Positions 16,298-25,490 of a stretch of 64,000 nucleotides of DNA are shown here, in pieces; the first letter of the stretch is position 1, and the number at the start of each line of letters is the position of its first letter. Source of the DNA: Methanomassiliicoccales archaeon (GTDB taxonomy: Archaea; Thermoplasmatota; Thermoplasmata; RBG-16-68-12; SOIM01); assembly GCA_004377185.1 (NCBI GenBank), contig SOIM01000050.1:1-64000 (forward strand). Direction: 5' to 3'. The position numbers and the translations under genes are program-made. Below the pieces are notes generated by a model. That model searched no databases, was not told the origin of the DNA, and saw only the letters and a list, made by a program, of their open reading frames with translations.

Positions 16298-19200
16298 TGG
16301 CCAAGAGGTTTCCAGTTCTTTATCCGATGCCTTTCAATGAAGATCAATACAAGAAGTACTTGGAGCTAGCGGTTGAACCCGTTGAACTCAGCGAATATAT
16401 CGACAAGGCATGGGGGGGCATTCTTCCAGAGAAGCCAAGAGTATGCAGAAAGCACAAGAAAGAGGGAGTGAAGACCCCGTTGGAGAAGTGTAGTGAGTGT
16501 ATGCGGTATCACAAGGATCACACAGCCAAGACGGTGGACAATCTCGTACGGTGTGGCTTTCTGAAAAGGATCAGAGGACACATCTGTCAGAAGCACAGCC
16601 GACGAAGAGGAGGTAAAGAACCAAGACCTGTGGAGGGATGTCGTGAGTGCAAACCATATCGCGGGAAGTTGTGCAATTTTCATAGATTGATGGCCCTTGA
16701 ATATCCCGATCTCCATTGCTCACATTGCGTGAAGGGTTATGTTTCAATTACGGTTTACCCCATTGGAGAGAAATGGATAAAGGGGGAACTGAAAGGAGGG
16801 TTCGGACAGCTTGTGGGGCAAAGTGTGAAAATCGCTTGGGGCTACCAGATGAGATTGCCCAATGCCATTGACGCATCTCGGGATATTCTGGGTGAGTTTG
16901 GTGGCCTGAAATCTGATGAAACGCTATCTGGTTCTTATCTCTTTAACCAACTGGCCTTTGAGCAACAGGAAGACGAAGTCAGCGGCCCCAGAGGCAAGAA
17001 GAAGACCCACAAGAAGAAAGGGGGATACGATTTCAACTATGCTGGAGAAGGGTCACGAAGGTCCCTGAGAGAGATGCTCACGCTACTGGTGGCAATGGGA
17101 GCTTTGAAAAAGGTCGGTCGCAACAAGTACTCCAGAGGAAGCAAGTTAGACTCCAGAAGAGATGCGTTCACAAAGGCCGACATGGTAATCCAAGTTCAAA
17201 AAATAATAAAGGACTATGGACCGAAGGCCCAGATACTTGATGATCGAGACAAGGACATCCGATTGAAGACTTTGCTCTCCAAATACTATATCTATGTCCA
17301 ATCTGGTGGGATAGGAAAAGACCAGTGGTTTCTCCGAGAGATTTACATGCTTCTTTTTACGCCAATACCTAAGGATTCTACAATAGAGTGCTCAACTGGA
17401 AGAAGGATTCTATTGTCGCGACACAAAATCGAGAAAGAGAGGAAATCCCACAGGGAAAAACTGGCCAAACGTTGGAGCCTCTCAGAAGAAGACCTCTACA
17501 CGTTGAACATTGGGGCCCTGAGGAGTCTCGTTGACGCTCGTTCAGAGGACGACGTTCAGTTCTTGGTTGACTCGTATTCTACCAAGTTCAACAGATCAAT
17601 TCTCGATAGACTGGTCCATGACAACGGAATTGTCAATTTCCCTCTCTGCTTCAAATTCTATTCCTGGCAGAAGGAAGCTGTGAATCAGTGGATTAGCGGC
17701 GAGGGAGTCGAGAAGCACGACCCTTTCCATGGCATAGTGTCAGTCGTTACTGGGGCAGGCAAGACGGTCATGGCTCTCCTAGCGGTGAAGAGTTATATTG
17801 GGCGATTTCCTGACGCAAGAATTTCTGTGATCGTACCCACAAAGGTCCTAATGTACCAGTGGGCCCGCGAATTGTCGAAACTTCTTGCAATACCCTCTTC
17901 TCAGATTGGATTCAGGGGAGACGGCTTCAAAGACTCTTTCGACGACAAACAGAATGAAAAAAGAATCATGGTTCTGATAATCAACTCAGCTATCAGAGAT
18001 GATTTCCTTAAGGATGATGTCTCTAGGCTGGACCGTAAAATCCATCATCTTCTGATTGCGGATGAATGTCATAGATATACTGGTGAGGTCTTCAAGAGAG
18101 TGTTCGAATGCAGACGAGACTCAGCTCTTGGATTGTCTGCTACACCAATCGAGAGGGAGGATTTGCCAGGCAATGGGAATGACGCTGATGCCGATTTGGA
18201 ACAACCTCTCATTCTTGAAGAACTGGGTTCCATATTCTACGAACTCAATTACAGGCAGGCATTGGAACAAGGTCTAATATCCGAGTTCACTGTCAACTAC
18301 GTCGGAGTTGATTTGATCTCCCAAGAGAGGTCATCGTATGATGCATGCACAAAGAAGCTGGCCAAGGTGTTGGAGAAGATTAGGCTGATATACGGAAATC
18401 GATTGGACCTAATGAAGGGGACTTCTCTGGATCAGAAACTACAGGTGATTCTCAAGACCGACGAAAAGCCCGACAGGGCTATTGGTCAGTACTTCAAACT
18501 GGTCAGAGATCGCCGGAAAATTGTAAATGATGCTGTCAATAGGAAGGGTGCGTATTATCACATACTCAACGAAGCTATTGAGAACGACCGTAAGACAATA
18601 GTCTTCCACGAAAGGATTGAGCAATTGAATGAGATTGTTGCGCCCCTTGAACACCGGAAATACCCTCAGTCAGGAAGGGGTAGGACTGAGAGAACAGAAT
18701 ATGAACGGTCTGTTGACAGGAAACTCGAGGAGCTGTTGCAGAACCCTTCATATAGGCCCGTAATGTATCACTCTGGCCATGAGAAAGACCTTTGGAACAG
18801 ATGGGCAATGGACTGGTTTGGAGGGGATACATCGAACACTATGTTGTCTGTGAAGGCACTTATAGAGGGGGTTGATGTTCCAGCAGCTGATGTTGGGATA
18901 GTTAGGGTCTCTTCCAGCTCTGTGCGACAAAGGATACAGGCAACTGGGCGAATCCTGAGAAAAGCGGACAGGAAAGAACACTCAGACATGTATGTCATAT
19001 TCGTCAAAAAGACTGTGGACGAAAACATATTCAAGAAATACAATTGGAAGAGGGAGCTCGGCTCTTCTGATATCAAACTCTTCTATTGGCTTCCAGATAA
19101 TGAAGACCCGACGATGGGCACTCTTGAAAAGAAACGCAGAGATCTGCTTCCTGTAATTGAGGAATATGTGGATGACAAGCCTCCAATAGAAGTTGACACT

Positions 19201-19566
19201 ATACATCTAAAGCCGGAAGACCCATACCCCGGCCGCTTTGTTGGAGATGTGTTTCATGTGACTTCAGAAGGAAGACCTTACAAAAGAAGCAAGTTCGGCA
19301 GGATATTCATAACCAACTCCGAATTGGTGAAGGCGGGACAGCTTGTCAAGACACTTAAGGGAGGTGGAAAACTCCTTGTCAACCCTCAAGGAAACATGAT
19401 TACTAGGATAAAGGGGAGTGGTACAATATTCTTGGGCACGACCGATCTTGGAGAAATCAGAAAAGAGATTGAGAAAAAAAGGAAGTCGTATAATACGAGC
19501 AGAAAAAGAAAAAGAACTATGAAGAGTGTCCCTACGTTTGAAGAGTTGTTTGGGAGTACGGAATAG
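16297..19566 (+). CDS. Large SF2 helicase with N-terminal zinc motifs and shared C-terminal domain
   Basis: A 1089-residue superfamily 2 helicase. The first 150 residues carry several Cys/His pairs (CRKHKK, CSECMRYH, CQKH, CRECK, CNFH, CSHC), probably zinc-binding. Residues 165-450 are unrecognised. The ATPase core begins near 465: Walker A VVTGAGKT near 482-490, DECH box ADECHRYTG near 587, LSATPIERE, and motif VI RIQATGRILRKADR near 880. This resembles XPB or the motor subunits of type I/III restriction enzymes. Residues about 968-1055 (LKPEDPYPGRF, GRIFITNSE, TIFLGTTDLGE) are another copy of the domain found in the two upstream proteins. No nuclease motif is seen. It starts with GTG overlapping the preceding stop. 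A convergent methyltransferase gene overlaps its 3' end by 35 nt. Confidence 0.85.
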   Translation: MAKRFPVLYPMPFNEDQYKKYLELAVEPVELSEYIDKAWGGILPEKPRVCRKHKKEGVKTPLEKCSECMRYHKDHTAKTVDNLVRCGFLKRIRGHICQKHSRRRGGKEPRPVEGCRECKPYRGKLCNFHRLMALEYPDLHCSHCVKGYVSITVYPIGEKWIKGELKGGFGQLVGQSVKIAWGYQMRLPNAIDASRDILGEFGGLKSDETLSGSYLFNQLAFEQQEDEVSGPRGKKKTHKKKGGYDFNYAGEGSRRSLREMLTLLVAMGALKKVGRNKYSRGSKLDSRRDAFTKADMVIQVQKIIKDYGPKAQILDDRDKDIRLKTLLSKYYIYVQSGGIGKDQWFLREIYMLLFTPIPKDSTIECSTGRRILLSRHKIEKERKSHREKLAKRWSLSEEDLYTLNIGALRSLVDARSEDDVQFLVDSYSTKFNRSILDRLVHDNGIVNFPLCFKFYSWQKEAVNQWISGEGVEKHDPFHGIVSVVTGAGKTVMALLAVKSYIGRFPDARISVIVPTKVLMYQWARELSKLLAIPSSQIGFRGDGFKDSFDDKQNEKRIMVLIINSAIRDDFLKDDVSRLDRKIHHLLIADECHRYTGEVFKRVFECRRDSALGLSATPIEREDLPGNGNDADADLEQPLILEELGSIFYELNYRQALEQGLISEFTVNYVGVDLISQERSSYDACTKKLAKVLEKIRLIYGNRLDLMKGTSLDQKLQVILKTDEKPDRAIGQYFKLVRDRRKIVNDAVNRKGAYYHILNEAIENDRKTIVFHERIEQLNEIVAPLEHRKYPQSGRGRTERTEYERSVDRKLEELLQNPSYRPVMYHSGHEKDLWNRWAMDWFGGDTSNTMLSVKALIEGVDVPAADVGIVRVSSSSVRQRIQATGRILRKADRKEHSDMYVIFVKKTVDENIFKKYNWKRELGSSDIKLFYWLPDNEDPTMGTLEKKRRDLLPVIEEYVDDKPPIEVDTIHLKPEDPYPGRFVGDVFHVTSEGRPYKRSKFGRIFITNSELVKAGQLVKTLKGGGKLLVNPQGNMITRIKGSGTIFLGTTDLGEIRKEIEKKRKSYNTSRKRKRTMKSVPTFEELFGSTE

Positions 19567-20782
19567 AAACCCTACGCCATGACGCCTTTTTCTTGAATTC
19601 CTTTTTCTTCACTGCCTTGACATCTTTGCACAGGATCAATATCTGGTCATATTTTGTGGCCTTTCCCATCTTTTTCTTGCCCCATATTCGAGATACTTTC
19701 ATGTGTCTGTCGTACCGGTCATTCAACAATCCAACGATCTCGAGATTAACTTTGTTTCTGAGGGTTTCACGGATTCTGTTTCCGAGCTCAACAGATTCGT
19801 TTTGACCAGGACCTCTGTGTCCGCTGACTTGACCAACTACTACGAAACAGAGTCCGTCGTCCTTCAACACTCGCGCCAGGTTGTTTATCGTTTCCTTCAT
19901 GAAATCCATGTATTTGGGAACTGCGTGTTTGTCGTCGAGCAACCCATCTAAGTCTGATGGTTCAATGTCCAACATCCACAATCTTATCCAGTTGAGCTTT
20001 CCATATCTGATCACCTTCAAGTAGGGCGGTGATGTGAAGATCAGATCTGCTTTCTTACCCCTCATGATTGATGTGACTTGGCGAACATCTTTCTGATATG
20101 CCTTTCCCTTTGTTGGAGATATCTTCTCTTTGTACGCTCTCTTGAGGCGATGTTTGATTACATCAAAGGCGTCATGTTTGGGTGGTTTCAGTCTGTGTGT
20201 CCATATGAAGTTCCTCACATAGTTGGGTGACATACTGAATGTATTGGGCATCGGAATTGACATATAGCTCGGCTTTCCAGAATCCCCATGCATTCCACCC
20301 AGCACTAAAGCCATTATGAAATTGTCGACTGTACTTTTTCTGTAGTCGAGCTCGTTTTTCAGATACAAGAGCTGTTGCTGTGTCTTCTTCCTGTAGAGCA
20401 TCGTGATCTTGCGTGGCAAACTTGATGTATCTTGGCGGCGGAATCCGGACTCAAGATCCGATAGGCGGTTAAGCAGGCTCTTCTTAGTGGGGGACTGAAC
20501 CTTGGCCTTTGTCAGAACGTAAGCTATCGGGTTTAAGTCACTACCAATCCCTACTCTACCCATCAAGCAAGCTTCAGCAGGCGTGGTTCCTCGTCCGCAG
20601 AACGGGTCCAATACAATGTCGCCTTCTTCGGTGAATCTATCTATGAAGTAATGTGGGACCTTCGGCGGGAACGAGGCCATATAGCTGCAGATGGTATGTA
20701 TTGGATGTCCCCATCTGGCACGCTGTACGTGCCATGCCTTTGGACTTATTCTGAGATTCAAAGAATCCTCTATGCTTTTCAT
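19532..20782 (-). CDS. DNA N4/N6-methyltransferase facing the helicase system
   Basis: A 416-residue SAM-dependent DNA methyltransferase. Motif I reads DPFCGRGTT at residues 59-67 with a following GSDLNPIAY, and motif IV reads TSPPY near 248, the order of beta-type amino-methyltransferases (TSPPY often N4-cytosine). The very basic tail (KKKEFKKKASWRR) may bind DNA. It is convergent with the helicase gene and overlaps its end by 35 nt. The only partner on its strand is the 128-residue gene starting 6 nt upstream of its own start. By analogy with restriction-modification and BREX/DISARM-like systems, it may protect host DNA from the helicase complex. It differs clearly from the methyltransferase at 3925, so different target sites are expected. 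Confidence 0.87.
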   Translation of the reverse strand: MKSIEDSLNLRISPKAWHVQRARWGHPIHTICSYMASFPPKVPHYFIDRFTEEGDIVLDPFCGRGTTPAEACLMGRVGIGSDLNPIAYVLTKAKVQSPTKKSLLNRLSDLESGFRRQDTSSLPRKITMLYRKKTQQQLLYLKNELDYRKSTVDNFIMALVLGGMHGDSGKPSYMSIPMPNTFSMSPNYVRNFIWTHRLKPPKHDAFDVIKHRLKRAYKEKISPTKGKAYQKDVRQVTSIMRGKKADLIFTSPPYLKVIRYGKLNWIRLWMLDIEPSDLDGLLDDKHAVPKYMDFMKETINNLARVLKDDGLCFVVVGQVSGHRGPGQNESVELGNRIRETLRNKVNLEIVGLLNDRYDRHMKVSRIWGKKKMGKATKYDQILILCKDVKAVKKKEFKKKASWRRVSIPYSQTTLQT

Positions 20783-20788
20783 GCTCCA

Positions 20789-21175
20789 TCACTCTGAGTA
20801 TCCAAGCTCTTTCAGGATTGCCACTAGGTATGACGAGTTGTGTGTGATATCTGCGTAATGTCCTGGTCTGAGCGGGTCGTATCCTTTCTTCTTCACTTCG
20901 TTGAATCTATCACCAAATCTCCTCCACTCCTCCCTAGATACCCTGCGAGGTATCCCAGTCTCAATAGGAACTATTTCGATTGAGTTCGCATCGTCATCAA
21001 ATGAGACTTCGAAATCGCCTCCTTTGGGCAGTCCAATTCTTCTCTTCTCTGCTAACCATTGCGTTACCTCTCCCCAAACGATGTCTGGTCTCACAATCCC
21101 ACCGACTGGCGAATACCATAACACTTCATCAATCTTTCTATCAATCATTCTATCTATCAAGATGATTCCCTCCAC
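20789..21175 (-). CDS. Small partner of the methyltransferase
   Basis: A 128-residue protein without a recognised family. It begins MEGIILIDRMIDRKIDEVLW, has a mixed alpha/beta middle (GDFEVSFDDDANSIEIVPI), and ends with a helix LVAILKELGY. Its stop lies 6 nt before the methyltransferase start, so the two form an operon. An inner ATG (residue 10) could also start it. Small genes in this position are often control proteins or specificity partners of the methyltransferase, but no helix-turn-helix is obvious. Confidence 0.5.
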   Translation of the reverse strand: MEGIILIDRMIDRKIDEVLWYSPVGGIVRPDIVWGEVTQWLAEKRRIGLPKGGDFEVSFDDDANSIEIVPIETGIPRRVSREEWRRFGDRFNEVKKKGYDPLRPGHYADITHNSSYLVAILKELGYSE

Positions 21176-21361
21176 ACTAGATTCGTAAAGATTGAGGGGA
21201 AAACGTGAGATCTCTTATAAGCCTTTGGCTGGCGTATGAGTTATTCGTGACTGGTCCTGAGTTTCCTACTCCCAAACTCGCGGGTCACAGACCAATCTGA
21301 GTTGGACCTGGATGGAATAAGTCAGAAAAGATCAAGATCCCATTTGTGTTTTCTTCCTCAA

Positions 21362-21960
21362 ATGATGATTGATCTCCCCATCCATGTGGCATCCTCCTAC
21401 AAATCCCCCACCCAAATCGCCCGCATCATCGCCGAACAATGGCTCCAGGACAACATGTACTGCCTCGCATGTGATTCCACACACTTGGACGCGACCACAC
21501 CCGAAACACGCGTACACGATTTCGCCTGCGACTCCTGTGACGAACAGTACCAGCTCAAGAGCAAGAGCACCCGGTTCGGCAGAAAGCTGGCGGATTCCGC
21601 CTACAAGCCCCTGAAAGAAGCGATCCAGCACAACAGAGCCCCCACCTTCCTCTTCATGCACTACACAAGGGACGCCTGGAAGGTGCGAGACCTCTTCATG
21701 ATCCCCTCCCACTTCATCCCCCTCACCGCGATACAGGAGAGGAGACCCCTCCGCCCCACGGCAAGAAGGAGCGGATGGATAGGCTGCAACATCCTCCTCC
21801 ACCGCCTCCCACTGGACGGACGGATCCAAGTCATCGAGGATGGAAGGATCAGGAGCGCGAGGGACGTCCGCACGGATTGGCGGAGGTTCTCCTTCCTCAG
21901 GGATTCCACCTGGAGGTCAAGGGGTTGGACCTCTGACGTCCTCACGCACGCGAGAATAGC
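21362..21960 (+). pseudogene. DpnI-type endonuclease, catalytic domain only (C-terminal truncation)
   Basis: About 200 residues match the DpnI family, which cuts DNA when adenine in GATC is methylated. The N-terminal catalytic domain is complete: zinc pairs CLAC and CDSC, the active-site run DFACDSCDEQYQLKSK, then LADSAYKPLKEAI, a YTRDAWKV segment and the hallmark RRPLRPTARRSGWIGCNILL. The reading frame then runs into methylase repeat copy C and the C-terminal winged helix that binds methylated DNA is missing; it is present in the fragment at 42697. Start is ATG 21362 or 21365. C/G-rich codons set it apart from its neighbours. It is probably dead, or an endonuclease domain without its reader. 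Confidence 0.72.
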
Positions 21961-21962
21961 AT

Positions 21963-22110
21963 ACGTCCACCTTTACCCCTCCACTTCTCTTTGGTCGTCT
22001 CATCTTCCACTGATGCTTGACACCGTCCTCCCTAAGAATGAAACCAACATCAAGGAAAGTCTGCAGTACCGTGAACGCAATAAGAATGTGATGCCTTTTC
22101 CATCATTCAG
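21963..22110 (-). repeat. Methyltransferase 3'-end repeat, copy C
   Basis: Abutting the broken DpnI gene. The minus strand reads AFTVLQTFLDVGFILREDG, then VKHQWKM, then the shared one-base deletion and a few out-of-frame residues. It lacks the stop-proximal part. Tail-to-tail with the DpnI fragment, it sits just before the promoter of the 22.2 kb cassette. Confidence 0.72.
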
Positions 22111-22146
22111 CAGTGTTCAAACTCCCTAATCACGATATCATACGGA

Positions 22147-22156
22147 GAAACAATTA
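22147..22156 (+). promoter_or_regulatory. Promoter-like ATTAAGAACC shared with the 48 kb operon
   Basis: The stretch gaaacaattaagaaccct upstream of this cassette recurs almost exactly at about 47999-48016 upstream of the operon at 48050 (gaaaccattaagaaccct). It has the form of a purine-rich BRE followed by a weak TATA, which suggests the two cassettes share a promoter type or regulator. Confidence 0.4.
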
Positions 22157-22210
22157 AGAACCCTCTCCCTCTTCTTGTATTGGGAGGCGGACTCAAATGG
22201 AGGGCTTATC

Positions 22211-22432
22211 TTGACAGACTACCTGGAGCTTGTGAAGAATCGTCTTGAGGAGAATTACAAGGACAGCCCCATGCTTGATGATGCAGTTGTCCTGGTTGCC
22301 AAAGCATTCGACTCAGAGTCAGCAGGCGGGAAGACAGCTGTTCAGGACATTCTCAAGGAGATTGTGAGAAAACTGACGGAGGGCACGGTGACTGAGCTCG
22401 AAGCTATTGAGAGCTTACTCGAGGAGGTGTAG
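22211..22432 (+). CDS. Small helical protein, first gene of Lamassu-like operon
   Basis: A 73-residue acidic helical protein, read from TTG 22211 because a GGAGGG site (22198-22203 region) lies at the right distance; the frame is open upstream to 22175. It reads MTDYLELVKNRLEENYKDSP and ends EAIESLLEEV. It has no recognised family. Its stop is 4 nt before the GTG of the Rad50-like ATPase gene, so the pair are coupled. Lamassu-type systems carry a small accessory subunit (LmuC) next to the SMC-like subunit, and this is the positional equivalent, though shorter than usual. Confidence 0.55.
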   Translation: MTDYLELVKNRLEENYKDSPMLDDAVVLVAKAFDSESAGGKTAVQDILKEIVRKLTEGTVTELEAIESLLEEV

Positions 22433-22436
22433 TGCG

Positions 22437-24611
22437 GTGGCCCAGAAAAAGTTTAGGATTGCTAACGTAGAGATCTCAGGCTTTCGAGGTTACAAGGACA
22501 GCCTGACCGTTGGTTTCGGCACTCCGGTCGTTATGTTCTTTGGGGGTAATGGAAGCGGAAAGAGTAGCACACTCGGGGCTATTGAGTGGTGTTTGTTTGA
22601 CGAATTCGCCTCTGTCGCGATAGACAAAAGAGGAAGCAGGGACGAGCTTCTTCACGAACAATATAGTAAGGCAAACGTTATTCTTGAAATGACTGGCCCA
22701 AAGAAACTCAAAGTCACAAGGTCAAAGAAGAGAAACAAGAAACAGGCCGAATTGAACATTGAGTTAGACGAAGGACCTGGTGAGGATATTGCAAACCCTG
22801 AACACGAATTATACTCGAATCTCAACTTGGGATTTGATGACTTTGTCCGGGCCGTATACTTGCACCAAGAGAACGTAAGAGGGATGCTCACTGATGACCC
22901 TGTAGCTCGGGATAAGGCTATGGATCGATTGTTTGGTTTAGAAAGATTGAGGAACATCTCCGATGGACTAGATCTCAAGAAGGTCAAGGACGCGATCAAG
23001 AGTCTGTCAGCCAGGAGGCAGGGTGCTTTGAACAAGCTTCAAAGCCATCTGGATGAAGCATCCAAGGCCTATGAGGAGGCCGAAATGAAAGCTGCAAGCT
23101 TCGAGATCCCAAAGGCATCAGTAGGGCTCTCATTGGCAAATAAGACCTTCAGAAAAACACTTGATTCAGTCTCGAGAATATCAAAATCTGTGGGGGCTGA
23201 ATGTCCCGAGATTCCCAAACCAGGTTCTCATGGAAGCCTTCTTAATGCAGCCGAAGTTCTGAGGAGCTCTGTTGGAAGAATTAGGCGGAGGCTCCCTGGT
23301 CAAGAAGAGATTTCCTCTCTTGCCAGCGCGCTTACCAAACTCAACTCACTCAAGTCCGACCTGGCAAACTTGATGACTCGACAAGGAGTTGCAGACAGAG
23401 ATATCAAGTCCTTCGAAAAGGAACACGGTTCACATGAGAAGTTGACAAAGGATTTGAACACAACTTCTGGGAAGATGATAAGGCTTGAGAAAGAGAGGAA
23501 TGAAACTGGCAGCAAGGAAAGAGTGATATTGGACGGCCTTGAGTATCTTCAAGAATTCGCTCCTGCAAGATGTCCAATTTGCGGGGAGAAAATCGACGCA
23601 GATGATGCCTGTCAACACCTTAAGGAGGAAGTTCAGGAGGTGGTGGGGGAGAAGTTGAAGCAACTGAAGACAAGGATTGCCGAAATGCAAGAAGAGGAAG
23701 ATCAATTGGAGAGTCTGCTGGAAACATGCGATGACCTGGAAGACCGTCTGGAGAAAGCCAAATCAGAAGTTGATGATATTCTGGAAGATGTCGCCAAGGA
23801 GTTGGGTCAACCAATCTCCTCTGGAAAAAAAGGTATGGAGCTTTTGGGTAGAAAATGCACGGATTTGGAGGCCCAAAGAAAGAAACTCGAAAAGCCCCTG
23901 AAAAAGAGGGAAGAAGAACTCCAAGAAATTGAGTTGTGGTTGACTCAAATGGAGGCAATTGCTGTAGCTTTGAGATGGAAAGAAAGAAGAGATGAAATTG
24001 TCAAACTACAGAAGGAGAAGGCCTTCAAGAGGGTAGACAAAACTCTCAAGGAATTGGGGAAGCTTGAGGCCGTTGTAGACATGGTTGCAGGGGCAGTTCA
24101 GATTGTACAATCAGATTTCGCGAAGTCCCTCGTGGATGATGCAATGCCCCAAATCAAGAAATTCTACGGAGAACTGGTTGGTCATCCATACTACAAAGAT
24201 TTGCAGATTGAGGTTACACCAAAGACAACACGCGGTCGCGTACGGAATTCCTACAGAATTGTTGGTTCAAATCCGAAAGATGGCGCCGAAACTCTCGCCA
24301 AAGACAGGTTCAGTACTGGTCAGATGAATTGTGTGGCTCTTTCCGTTTTCTTGGCTTTGGCAAACAAAGGTGCTTATTCCCACAATATCGGTTTTCTAAT
24401 CCTTGATGATCCATCACAGAATCTCGACACGGAACACAAAGAAGCTCTGTGCAGAATACTCGCTCGGGTTGCCAAGAAAAGCCAACTGGTGATTTCCAGC
24501 CAGGATAGTGAGTTCCAGAAAATGTTGAAGTCGACCTTCAAAGACGCAAAGGCCATTACTTACAGGTTCGGTAAGTGGTCGATCAACGGACCGAAGATCA
24601 AAGCAGTCTGA
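22437..24611 (+). CDS. Rad50/SMC-like zinc-hook ATPase (LmuB-like)
   Basis: A 724-residue ABC-type ATPase of the Rad50/SMC class. Walker A GGNGSGKSS lies near residues 36-44, a zinc-hook CPICGEKI near 379-386 between two long coiled-coil arms, and near the end STGQMNCVALSVFLALA (signature helix) with Walker B GFLILDDPSQNLD near 650-662 and a VISSQDSEFQ switch. The hook supports dimerisation at coiled-coil tips. GTG 22437 is preferred; the frame opens at 22407. It is flanked by a small helical gene upstream and a PD-(D/E)xK nuclease 4 nt downstream. This trio (small, SMC-like, nuclease) matches the logic of Lamassu, in which an SMC sensor releases a nuclease; a Rad50-nuclease repair pair is the alternative. 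Confidence 0.85.
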   Translation: MAQKKFRIANVEISGFRGYKDSLTVGFGTPVVMFFGGNGSGKSSTLGAIEWCLFDEFASVAIDKRGSRDELLHEQYSKANVILEMTGPKKLKVTRSKKRNKKQAELNIELDEGPGEDIANPEHELYSNLNLGFDDFVRAVYLHQENVRGMLTDDPVARDKAMDRLFGLERLRNISDGLDLKKVKDAIKSLSARRQGALNKLQSHLDEASKAYEEAEMKAASFEIPKASVGLSLANKTFRKTLDSVSRISKSVGAECPEIPKPGSHGSLLNAAEVLRSSVGRIRRRLPGQEEISSLASALTKLNSLKSDLANLMTRQGVADRDIKSFEKEHGSHEKLTKDLNTTSGKMIRLEKERNETGSKERVILDGLEYLQEFAPARCPICGEKIDADDACQHLKEEVQEVVGEKLKQLKTRIAEMQEEEDQLESLLETCDDLEDRLEKAKSEVDDILEDVAKELGQPISSGKKGMELLGRKCTDLEAQRKKLEKPLKKREEELQEIELWLTQMEAIAVALRWKERRDEIVKLQKEKAFKRVDKTLKELGKLEAVVDMVAGAVQIVQSDFAKSLVDDAMPQIKKFYGELVGHPYYKDLQIEVTPKTTRGRVRNSYRIVGSNPKDGAETLAKDRFSTGQMNCVALSVFLALANKGAYSHNIGFLILDDPSQNLDTEHKEALCRILARVAKKSQLVISSQDSEFQKMLKSTFKDAKAITYRFGKWSINGPKIKAV

Positions 24612-24615
24612 TAGC

Positions 24616-25113
24616 ATGAATGCAGAAGTCTATGTCAAGCTTAGGAAGTTGAAACAGAAGTATGGCTCTCATGAATTCGGTAGGATCTGCCAAGCATTAT
24701 TGGAGTTGACTTTCAGAAAACTTGGATTCAGCACCCGAGGAAGAGCTGTTGAGAGACCAGATATCACATGTGAGAGGGGGGAAGAGAGATATGCCATTGA
24801 GGTCAAAACGGTTCAAGGTTCTCGTGTCAGATTCACTGAACGCGATGTTGGGGGTGTCCAAGAGTTCCAATCAACAGGCAAGATCATACCTTGCTTTGCT
24901 GTTCTTGCTATCGAGCCTCATTCTGAATGGCTAATCGCGAACGGATTATCATTGAAACCTCAGGACTATGACCGTATTGCCCTTAGGGCTAGAGAGATCA
25001 CGAAATTATCTGAAGAAGTCAACTCAGCTTTTCCTTTGATTTTGGAGGACTACTTTGACTTGGCCATGAATCGAGGATCAGAGGGACTGAGGAGTAGACT
25101 TGCCACAACTTAA
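24616..25113 (+). CDS. PD-(D/E)xK nuclease of Lamassu-like operon
   Basis: A 165-residue restriction-endonuclease-like protein. The fold is read from an early helix RICQALLELTFRKLGF with Glu30, then ERPDITCERGEERYAIEVKT with Asp49 and Glu62-x-Lys64, the classic E...D...ExK metal site. After the core come more strands (CFAVLAIEPH) and helices. Length is that of a single catalytic domain, like Holliday-junction-resolvase or Mrr-type nucleases, with no separate DNA-reader. It starts 4 nt after the Rad50-like gene. It is probably the DNA-cutting effector controlled by the ATPase, in place of the Cap4-type nuclease used by many Lamassu systems. Confidence 0.78.
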   Translation: MNAEVYVKLRKLKQKYGSHEFGRICQALLELTFRKLGFSTRGRAVERPDITCERGEERYAIEVKTVQGSRVRFTERDVGGVQEFQSTGKIIPCFAVLAIEPHSEWLIANGLSLKPQDYDRIALRAREITKLSEEVNSAFPLILEDYFDLAMNRGSEGLRSRLATT

Positions 25114-25146
25114 TCTCGTCTCCATAAGAGAAGGTCCTCTTTCTGT

Positions 25147-25400
25147 CTACCATTTCACACTGTCCTCATACGGCGTCAGTTTCTCCTCTTCCGAAGCCTT
25201 CCTAAACACAAAAAGGTGTTCAGGCGCCAACAACAGGAAATCATGCCCCTTCCCCTTCCTCCATTTCTCCCTGGTCGTCTCATCTTCCATTGATGCTTGA
25301 CAACGTCCTCCTTAAGAATGAAACCAACATCAAGAAAAGCCCGCAGTGCCCTGAAAGAAATGGGGATATGATTGTTTTTCCGCTTTGTGTCTCCAGCAGT
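25147..25400 (-). repeat. Methyltransferase 3'-end repeat, copy D
   Basis: One of the longest copies. The minus strand gives GDTKRKNNHIPISFRALRAF, then LDVGFILKEDVVKHQWKM, then the shared one-base deletion, then in the next frame KGHDFLLLAPEHLFVFRK and an end EKLTPYEDSVKW with stop. The parts together are recognisable as the last 80 or so residues of an N4/N6 DNA methyltransferase. It separates the Lamassu-like operon from the gene at 25491. Confidence 0.78.
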
Positions 25401-25490
25401 AATGGTGACGTGTTCCCTTGTTTTGGGACTTGGTAGCATTCAACTGTCCTAGGCCGATAGCTATAATACTGGGAGCACTTTCTTCCGGTG

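Noticed and set aside
14586-20782. BREX or DISARM
   Set aside because: A helicase and a methyltransferase are present, but there is no PglZ, BrxC/BrxL, DrmB or phospholipase D protein, and the repeated domain is not part of those systems as I know them.
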